DNA of 5,908 nucleotides, from positions 1 through 5,908 of the forward strand of contig CAKAPY010000094.1 of the NCBI GenBank assembly GCA_916719935.1, written 5' to 3'. The notes beneath the pieces are model-generated. The model did no database searches. It saw only the letters and a program-made list of their open reading frames with translations, and was not told the origin of the DNA. Of this stretch, positions 1 through 3,869 are shown in pieces (position 1 is the first letter of the stretch; the number at the start of each line of letters is the position of its first letter). The position numbers and the translations under genes are program-made. Origin of the DNA: an uncultured Actinomyces sp. GTDB taxonomy: Bacteria; Actinomycetota; Actinomycetes; Actinomycetales; Actinomycetaceae.

Positions 1-339
1 TCGGAGTTCGGTCAGATTCTTGATGCGATCTTGGGACTGGATGCGGATGTCACCTCAATCGAGGCTGCACGTTCGCGTATGGAAGTTCTTCCTGAGCTTG
101 CAGAACAAGGCTTCAGCCACGGCGTCGGACCCGGTGTGTGGGATATCCACTCGCCCCGTGTGCCTTCGGTTGAGGAACTCACCGAGCTTCTGACCTTGGC
201 TGCTGACTCGATTGAGCTGCGTAACTTGTGGTCGAACCCCGACTGTGGCTTGAAGACCCGAGGCTATGCGGAGACCGAAGAGTCCTTGAAGAACCTTGTT
301 GAGGCGACTCGGATCGTTCGTGAACAGCTTGCGAACTGA
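1..339 (+). CDS. metE: Cobalamin-independent methionine synthase MetE, C-terminal fragment (5' end outside window)
   Basis: This is the last 112 residues of 5-methyltetrahydropteroyltriglutamate-homocysteine S-methyltransferase, the cytoplasmic zinc enzyme that moves a methyl group from methyl-folate to homocysteine in the final step of methionine synthesis. The reading frame is open from base 1 to a TGA at 337-339. It contains the highly conserved blocks GVGPGVWDIHSPRVPS and NPDCGLKTRG. The Cys of NPDCG (codon 244-246) corresponds to a zinc ligand (Cys726 in E. coli), and the His of DIHSPR to the proposed catalytic acid (His694 in E. coli). The C-terminus ends at the usual place for the family, shortly after an alpha-helical tail (NLVEATRIVREQLAN), so the gene looks intact here. 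The start, the remaining zinc ligands and any upstream control region lie outside the window. A strong terminator follows 18 bp after the stop, so metE is probably the last gene of its transcript. Confidence 0.96.
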   Translation, partial: SEFGQILDAILGLDADVTSIEAARSRMEVLPELAEQGFSHGVGPGVWDIHSPRVPSVEELTELLTLAADSIELRNLWSNPDCGLKTRGYAETEESLKNLVEATRIVREQLAN

Positions 340-357
340 GTAGTTCACTTTTGTGTG

Positions 358-412
358 AGGGTGGAAATGCGGGTGTGGTTCCCGTGTTTCCACCCTTACA
401 TTCTTTCGTTTT
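358..412 (+). terminator. Intrinsic terminator of metE
   Basis: A perfect 10-bp stem, AGGGTGGAAA (358-367) with TTTCCACCCT (387-396), continues inward through two G-U pairs and CGGG/CCCG (370-373 with 381-384). This makes a 16-bp stem with a 7-nt loop. A broken T-rich tail (tacattctttcgtttt) follows and runs straight into the -35 element of the next promoter. The position just after the metE stop and the stem strength make a rho-independent terminator the best reading. Only the imperfect U-tract argues against full efficiency. Confidence 0.85.
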
Positions 413-438
413 GACACATCTGTATCATTCGATAGACT
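411..438 (+). promoter_or_regulatory. Promoter for the Met/Cys leader ORF and winged-helix gene
   Basis: A perfect -35 hexamer TTGACA (411-416) and a -10 element TAGACT (433-438) are separated by 16 bp. The -10 fits the actinobacterial TANNNT pattern. The start of transcription expected about 7 nt downstream falls on the A of the ATG at 445, predicting a leaderless mRNA for the small ORF. It is the best promoter seen in the window and the only plausible one for the regulator at 599, giving that gene a leader of about 154 nt. Confidence 0.75.
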
Positions 439-444
439 GAAGCC

Positions 445-513
445 ATGACTTTTCACGCGACCATGACCTGCCGCCCCATGTGCGGCTCCATGTGCTCGCG
501 AATGTGTATGTGA
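445..513 (+). CDS. 22-codon leaderless Met/Cys-rich leader ORF, putative attenuator peptide
   Basis: The ORF runs from ATG at 445 to TGA at 511-513. Its ATG sits 6 nt after the -10 element, so the transcript probably begins at the start codon and needs no ribosome-binding site. Residues 7-22 read MTCRPMCGSMCSRMCM. Including the start there are 6 Met and 4 Cys in 22 residues, arranged as four Met-(x)-Cys units with a spacing of about four residues; CCATGTGC occurs twice at a 12-bp period (476-483 and 488-495). Such composition is typical of a regulatory leader peptide rather than a functional protein. In mycobacteria, leaderless polycysteine short ORFs are known to act as cysteine-responsive attenuators of downstream sulfur genes. 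The mixed Met and Cys codons here, the position after metE and the regulator downstream suggest sensing of charged Met-tRNA and Cys-tRNA. There is no promoter-independent proof of translation. The peptide could alternatively be a small thiol or metal-binding product, which seems less likely. Confidence 0.68.
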   Translation: MTFHATMTCRPMCGSMCSRMCM

Positions 514-598
514 TTGACCTTTCAACCCGTCAATCGCTACCGCTTAAGGAACCACGCTGACTGTGGTGTGTGCGGTACCAAAATAGTTTGGATACATC
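512..598 (+). promoter_or_regulatory. Foldable leader between the Met/Cys ORF and the regulator gene
   Basis: This 5' untranslated stretch contains several complementary segments. GATTGAC (512-518) pairs with GTCAATC (529-535) right at the stop codon of the leader ORF. TACCGC (538-543) pairs with GCGGTA (572-577) and encloses ACCAC/GTGGT (551-555 with 563-567). CCAAA (578-582) pairs with TTTGG (587-591), which would mask the weak GGA ribosome-binding site (590-592) of the gene at 599. The last leader codons, GTGTAT (504-509), could alternatively pair with ATACAT (592-597) next to the start codon. This is what a translation-coupled attenuator would need, but pairings were found by eye and no energies were computed. 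Confidence 0.45.
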
Positions 599-1018
599 AT
601 GGCTCTTGTTTACACCCCTGAAACCATCACTTCTTCTGCTTCCACGTCTTTCGAAGAATTCCTCGATATTTTGGCAGGACTGAAGCTCTCACCGGCATCG
701 ACACATATTGATCTTGATCACCGTCGCCTGGAGGTGTACGGGAATTCGGTCAAGCTCTCCAACAGGGAATACGAACTCTTGGCCTACCTCGCTGGACATG
801 CCGACGAGATCGTTTCCCGAGAAGAACTGCTGGAATCGGTATGGTACGGCGAAGGTCTTGAATCCCAGACTCGCACTATCGATGCGCACATCCGTCGCCT
901 TCGTACTAAGCTTCCCGAAGCTGATCTCATCTCGACCTTGCGCGGCCAGGGCTACCGCTTCAACTCGACTCCTAGCGTCCGCGTCAGCAATACCCGAGTC
1001 CATACCCTTGCAGCATAA
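599..1018 (+). CDS. Stand-alone OmpR/PhoB-type winged-helix transcriptional regulator (no receiver domain)
   Basis: The 139-residue product has a Trans_reg_C (OmpR/PhoB-type) DNA-binding domain at about residues 37-122. Visible landmarks are KLSNREYELLAYLA (52-65), VSREELLESVW (72-82), the recognition helix around RTIDAHIRRLRTKL (92-105) and the wing RGQGYRF (115-121). The first 36 residues are Ser/Thr-rich and far too short for a phospho-acceptor receiver domain, and no Asp-pocket is present, so this is an orphan binding domain rather than a normal response regulator. An in-frame TAG at 584-586 rules out a longer start; the ATG at 599 is preceded only by a weak GGA. The gene lies downstream of the Met/Cys leader ORF on the same predicted transcript, and behind metE. 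Control of methionine or cysteine genes is therefore a reasonable guess but nothing in the protein proves it. I do not recognise a named orthologue. Confidence 0.88.
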   Translation: MALVYTPETITSSASTSFEEFLDILAGLKLSPASTHIDLDHRRLEVYGNSVKLSNREYELLAYLAGHADEIVSREELLESVWYGEGLESQTRTIDAHIRRLRTKLPEADLISTLRGQGYRFNSTPSVRVSNTRVHTLAA

Positions 1019-1064
1019 AAACACCCGGCGAGGAGGGTGTTTCCCTGAGATCCTGCCGGGTGTT
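1016..1064 (-). terminator. Terminator of ilvA, shared with the convergent regulator gene
   Basis: AACACCCGGC (1020-1029) is perfectly complementary to GCCGGGTGTT (1055-1064), extended inward by AGGA/TCCT (1031-1034 with 1051-1054). Read on the minus strand the stem ends in a run of five Ts, a good terminator for ilvA, whose stop is at 1078. Read on the plus strand there is no comparable U-tract after the long stem, but a shorter alternative hairpin ACACCC/GGGTGT (1021-1026 with 1035-1040) is followed by TT and could serve the regulator gene. It begins directly at that gene's stop codon. Confidence 0.8.
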
Positions 1065-1077
1065 GAGGGTGTAATGC

Positions 1078-2364
1078 TTAGATCACCAAACGATAAATTT
1101 CAGAGTCGGGACGCAGCTCTTCAACGTGGAGGGGAGAAGCCTCCATGCGGGCACGCAGACCTGTAATATCTTCTCGATCAGCCAAGTCGATCCCGACCAA
1201 TGCCGGTCCCGAATCGCGGTTGTTTTTCTTCGTGTACTCGAAGTGAACAATGTCGTCTCCAGGTCCCAAAACATCTTCGAGGAAGCTGCGAAGCGCACCG
1301 GGCTGTTGGGGGAAAGTGACGAGGAAGTAGTGACGCAGGCCCTCATGGCGCAGTGAGCGTTCCATGATTTCTGCGTAGCGCGTCATATCGTTATTTCCAC
1401 CGGAAACAATTGCGACAATCCCTCCTTCTTTTCCTCCCAAAAGTTCATTGCGTTGCTCTGCATCGGAGAAATACGTGCGTGCCGCAGCAGAGGCCAATGC
1501 GCCTGCCGGTTCCGCGATCACGCCGTCGGAATGGTACAGATCAAGCATCTCCGTACAGACAGCCCCTTCTGGAACAACCAAAATGTCGTCGACCAGCTCC
1601 TTAACAATCGAGTAGGGAAGCTTGCCAGCACGCCCAACTGCTGTTCCGTCAACGAATGGATCAACAGTGGGTAAGGAAACAATCTGGTCCGCTTCCATTG
1701 CTGCGGCCATAGACGCGGCTCCCGTGGGCTCAACGCCGTAGATCTTGATATCGGGGAAACGCGAACGGATCCATGTTGCGATACCCGAGAGCAAGCCACC
1801 GCCACCGACGGGGACCAAAACTGCCGCGGCCTCGGAAAGCACCTGCTCTTCCAATTCAACAGCGATTGTTCCCTGACCGGCAATGGTGCAGGGGTCATCA
1901 TAAGGATGCACGTAGGTGCGTCCCGAATGGCGCGCGGCCTCTTGAGCCTGCGCATTGGCACGATCGAATGATCCATCGACAATGACTTGTTCCACCCAGT
2001 CGCCACCAATGGTTTCAATGCGCTGGCGCTTCTGCTTGGGTGTGTTCGAGGGGAGGTAGATGGTTCCTCGCACCTTGAGCTGCGCGCACGCATAGGCCAG
2101 GCCTTGCGCGTGGTTACCTGCGGATGCGCAGACAACACCTCTGCGGCGTTCTTCTTCGCTCAGGGTACTCATTCGGAAATAGGCGCCGCGCACCTTAAAA
2201 GAACGGCACTTTTGCATATCCTCGCGCTTGAGGTAGACCGGTACGCCGATAAGGTTGCTGAGTCGCTCTGAAAGCATGACCGGCGTTTTCTCTACGACCT
2301 CACTCAGAATGTCTGAAGCCTGAGCGATGAGATCAGGAGAAAGAGGAAACTGGTCCGTTGTCAT
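1078..2364 (-). CDS. ilvA: Threonine dehydratase (threonine ammonia-lyase), short single-ACT-like form
   Basis: This 428-residue PLP enzyme deaminates L-threonine to 2-oxobutanoate and ammonia, the committing step of isoleucine synthesis. The catalytic domain spans about residues 10-325. Lys57 in the CRSFKVRGA block is the PLP Schiff-base lysine; SAGNHAQG (81-88) binds the substrate and cofactor, GGGG (187-190) forms the phosphate-binding loop, and SGGN (321-324) is the usual late motif. Residues about 340-428 (HYFLVTFPQQPGALRSFLEDVLG onward) form one ACT-like regulatory domain, so feedback by isoleucine is expected. The length fits the short form found in Bacillus and Corynebacterium rather than the roughly 510-residue two-domain E. 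coli enzyme. AGGAG (2370-2374, minus strand) lies 5 nt before the ATG. The gene stands alone, convergent with the winged-helix gene and divergent from orn, with no isoleucine-valine neighbours in view. Confidence 0.97.
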   Translation of the reverse strand: MTTDQFPLSPDLIAQASDILSEVVEKTPVMLSERLSNLIGVPVYLKREDMQKCRSFKVRGAYFRMSTLSEEERRRGVVCASAGNHAQGLAYACAQLKVRGTIYLPSNTPKQKRQRIETIGGDWVEQVIVDGSFDRANAQAQEAARHSGRTYVHPYDDPCTIAGQGTIAVELEEQVLSEAAAVLVPVGGGGLLSGIATWIRSRFPDIKIYGVEPTGAASMAAAMEADQIVSLPTVDPFVDGTAVGRAGKLPYSIVKELVDDILVVPEGAVCTEMLDLYHSDGVIAEPAGALASAAARTYFSDAEQRNELLGGKEGGIVAIVSGGNNDMTRYAEIMERSLRHEGLRHYFLVTFPQQPGALRSFLEDVLGPGDDIVHFEYTKKNNRDSGPALVGIDLADREDITGLRARMEASPLHVEELRPDSEIYRLVI

Positions 2365-2369
2365 GCGTA

Positions 2370-2398
2370 CTCCTAGTGTCGTAGTCAGGTTTATCGTA
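2370..2398 (-). promoter_or_regulatory. ilvA -10 element and ribosome-binding site
   Basis: On the minus strand TACGAT (2398 to 2393) fits the TANNNT -10 pattern and would start transcription near 2386, giving a leader of about 21 nt that includes AGGAG (2374 to 2370). No convincing -35 hexamer is found at a normal spacing. The short leader leaves no room for a leader-peptide attenuator. Confidence 0.45.
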
Positions 2399-2456
2399 GC
2401 TCAGTGAACCGGCGCGGACTTTGAGAAGCCAGACAGTGAAATCCTATTCATGCGCT

Positions 2457-2462
2457 TACACT
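2457..2462 (+). promoter_or_regulatory. orn -10 element, predicted leaderless start
   Basis: TACACT fits TANNNT and ends 7 nt before the GTG of orn at 2470. No Shine-Dalgarno sequence precedes that GTG, so the transcript probably starts at or next to the start codon. A TTGAGA at 2421-2426 resembles a -35 element but is too far away for this -10; it could instead pair with TATTCA at 2445-2450. Confidence 0.45.
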
Positions 2463-2469
2463 TAAAGCT

Positions 2470-3102
2470 GTGAGTGATTTGAAAGAACCATTGGTATGGA
2501 TCGATTGCGAGATGACTGGATTGGATGTCACTCGTGATGCTTTGATCGAAGTAGCGGTTGTGATCACCGATGCGGATCTCAATATTGTCGATCCCGGTAT
2601 TGACGTCTTGATTACCCCTCCGGCTGAAGCCTTGGAGGGAATGAATGATTTTGTTCGCCAGATGCACACGTCATCCGGCCTCTTGGATGAGCTCCCTTCC
2701 GGAACCACTATGGAAGATGCTCAGCAGCAGGTTCTTGACTATATCCGACGTTTTGTTCCCACCCCGAAAAAGGCACTGCTTGCAGGAAACTCAGTGGGGA
2801 CAGACAAGATGTTCCTTGAAGCCAATATGCCCTTGGTGATTGACCACCTTCACTACCGTCTGGTTGATGTTTCCTCGATTAAGGAATTGGCTAAGCGCTG
2901 GTACCGCAAGGCTTTTGAGGAAGCTCCCGTTAAGCACGGCGGACACCGCGCTTTGGCAGACATTCTTGAGTCAATCCAAGAACTTGAATATTATCGCCGA
3001 GTTCTTTTCCCGCATGAGCCAATTACTCGCGAACACGCCCGTGAGGTTGCGCGTGAAGTGGCTGACCTTGGTATTCCAAAGGTGGGCGAAGAAGAGAACT
3101 AG
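2470..3102 (+). CDS. orn: Oligoribonuclease (3'-5' exoribonuclease of short RNA)
   Basis: The 210-residue protein is a DEDDh-family exonuclease that degrades very short RNAs, including the pGpG left from cyclic-di-GMP breakdown, to mononucleotides in the cytoplasm. All catalytic residues are visible: Asp12 and Glu14 in VWIDCEMTGLD (Exo I), Asp112 in AGNSVGTDKMFL (Exo II), and His159 and Asp164 in GGHRALADILESI (Exo III). Spacing matches the E. coli enzyme almost residue for residue, and the SSIKELAKRWY block is characteristic. The GTG start at 2470 is chosen because it gives the usual few residues before VWIDCEM and because a -10 element lies 7 nt upstream; no other start fits. The C-terminus is about 25-30 residues longer than the E. 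coli enzyme, ending in an acidic GEEEN tail, which is common in actinobacteria. It is divergent from ilvA and probably monocistronic, given a terminator-like hairpin shortly after the stop. Confidence 0.96.
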   Translation: MSDLKEPLVWIDCEMTGLDVTRDALIEVAVVITDADLNIVDPGIDVLITPPAEALEGMNDFVRQMHTSSGLLDELPSGTTMEDAQQQVLDYIRRFVPTPKKALLAGNSVGTDKMFLEANMPLVIDHLHYRLVDVSSIKELAKRWYRKAFEEAPVKHGGHRALADILESIQELEYYRRVLFPHEPITREHAREVAREVADLGIPKVGEEEN

Positions 3103-3111
3103 TCACCAAAG

Positions 3112-3120
3112 TTATCCACA
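3112..3120 (+). promoter_or_regulatory. Consensus DnaA box
   Basis: TTATCCACA is an exact match to the classical DnaA box TTATNCACA and to the actinobacterial form ending TCCACA. It lies 9 bp after the orn stop and about 115 bp before the SSB-like gene. A second, one-mismatch copy follows in the same orientation at 3140. No cluster large enough for an origin is present, so a regulatory or DnaA-titration role is more likely than replication initiation. Confidence 0.5.
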
Positions 3121-3127
3121 GAATGTA

Positions 3128-3171
3128 CCGGTATCGGCGTTTTCCACAGACGCTGCTACCGGCCTTTCTTT
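3128..3171 (+). terminator. Probable terminator of orn
   Basis: CCGGTA (3128-3133) pairs with TACCGG (3157-3162); after one mismatch, CGGCGT (3135-3140) pairs with ACGCTG (3150-3155) with one G-U pair. The loop is 9 nt and CCTTTCTTT follows. Position after orn and the T-rich tail suggest an intrinsic terminator, although the tail is interrupted and the hairpin might instead be a protein-binding element with the DnaA-like box in its loop. Confidence 0.55.
3140..3148 (+). promoter_or_regulatory. DnaA-box-like sequence (one mismatch)
   Basis: TTTTCCACA differs from TTATCCACA at one position and has the same orientation as the box at 3112, with 28 bp between their starts. It lies mainly in the loop of the hairpin described at 3128-3171. 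Confidence 0.3.
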
Positions 3172-3216
3172 AGGTCCTTTTCCCCTGCACAGTGGATGCA
3201 TCCCCATCTTGGGGGC

Positions 3217-3229
3217 TATAACGAAAGGA
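3217..3229 (+). promoter_or_regulatory. Candidate -10 element and ribosome-binding site of the SSB-like gene
   Basis: TATAAC (3217-3222) matches five of six bases of the -10 consensus but has no good -35 partner. AAAGGA (3224-3229) lies 6 nt before the ATG at 3236 and is a good ribosome-binding site. The two conflict: a transcript from this -10 would start at about 3229 and lose most of the site. The ribosome-binding site is the more credible of the two. Confidence 0.35.
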
Positions 3230-3235
3230 CAAATA

Positions 3236-3775
3236 ATGGATAACCAAGGAAGCGTTGTTCTTCGCGGTCGGATCGGCTCGGATCTGAGCAGTATGAGTGC
3301 GCAAAATGGAACTAAAGGTTTGCGCTTTCGAATGGCTGCTCCGCAGTGGCGCATCACGGATGCAGGCCAATACGAAGAGCGTGAGCCGAAGTGGTACACA
3401 GTGTGTGTATGGGACCGTTTAGCGCAAAATATTGCGCGAAGTGTCCAGAAAGGGACTCCCGTGATTGTGTGTGGGCGACCCAGTGCTCGCGGGTGGTTAG
3501 GCCCTGATCAACAGGTCCGGAGCGAACTGGTCATTAATGCCAGTTTCATGGGGATCGATTTGGTGTTCGGTCCGGCTGTTGCTCTCAAACCTCAACATCC
3601 AAGTAACAATGTCACCGAGTCTTCAACTGCTCCAGCAGAAGAGTTTGCGGCGGGTGGCGGAGAATCAGAGCAGGTTTCTCCTGAAAGCCAACATATTCTC
3701 TCGCAAGACGATGATCTGACTCGTGATCGCTGGGAGATCAGTGCTCAGCCAACTGATGAAAGCGACGCAGCATAG
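3236..3775 (+). CDS. Single-stranded DNA-binding protein-like OB-fold protein (SSB paralogue)
   Basis: The 179-residue product has one SSB-type OB fold at about residues 5-112. The SSB signature is clear: LRFRMAAPQWRI (29-40), EPKWYTVCVWDRLAQNI (50-66) and the strand-turn KGTPVIVCGRPS (72-83), the family's 'kG..v.v.Gr' motif. Residues 120-179 are a low-complexity, Ser/Gln/Asp-rich, presumably disordered tail. The tail is acidic but ends DESDAA, lacking the DDDIPF-like tip through which the principal SSB recruits replication and repair proteins. This suggests an accessory SSB rather than the essential one, which normally lies between rpsF and rplI. The same gene order, an SSB-like gene immediately before ettA, is known in mycobacteria. 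The ATG at 3236 is chosen for the AAAGGA 6 nt upstream and because the OB fold begins at once; the upstream open frame overlaps orn and has no such similarity. The exact role is not known from sequence. Confidence 0.88.
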   Translation: MDNQGSVVLRGRIGSDLSSMSAQNGTKGLRFRMAAPQWRITDAGQYEEREPKWYTVCVWDRLAQNIARSVQKGTPVIVCGRPSARGWLGPDQQVRSELVINASFMGIDLVFGPAVALKPQHPSNNVTESSTAPAEEFAAGGGESEQVSPESQHILSQDDDLTRDRWEISAQPTDESDAA

Positions 3776-3784
3776 TCCTCGTAG

Positions 3785-3820
3785 ATGTCAAAAACACGCG
3801 CCGTGCCTTAGCATTAAGGG
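3785..3820 (+). promoter_or_regulatory. Candidate ettA promoter with overlapping inverted repeats
   Basis: ATGTCA (3785-3790) and TAGCAT (3809-3814, fitting TANNNT) are spaced 18 bp, which would start transcription near 3821 and leave a leader of about 48 nt. Within and beside it lie two short inverted repeats: CACG-CGC-CGTG (3795-3805) in the spacer and CCTTA-GCAT-TAAGG (3806-3819) over the -10. They could be operator half-sites or a weak hairpin. The -35 is poor, so the promoter call is tentative. Confidence 0.35.
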
Positions 3821-3869
3821 GTCTGCCGCGTAGCCGGCGTTATGTCACGTGATCCTGAACGGAGAATCC

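Noticed and set aside
55..525. Minus-strand 156-residue ORF with a His-rich N-terminus covering metE and the leader ORF
   Set aside because: It is antisense to the conserved metE end and its His/Ala/Gly-rich start is simply the reverse complement of the repeated Met/Cys codons; no ribosome-binding site or family similarity.
358..598. SAM or cobalamin riboswitch near metE
   Set aside because: The hairpin at 358-396 is a simple terminator and the following leader lacks the multi-helix conserved cores of those riboswitches; any such element for metE would be upstream of the window.
3112..3148. Replication origin
   Set aside because: Only two boxes, one imperfect, with no AT-rich unwinding region and no dnaA, dnaN or rpmH nearby.
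2840..3235. Upstream extension of the SSB-like frame by 132 residues
   Set aside because: The extension overlaps conserved orn coding sequence in another frame, shows no SSB similarity and includes the intergenic hairpin; the ATG at 3236 has a good ribosome-binding site.
3849..3869. GTG start of ettA seven codons upstream
   Set aside because: The added residues are not part of the conserved MAEFIYQM start, and GGAG sits correctly before the ATG at 3870.
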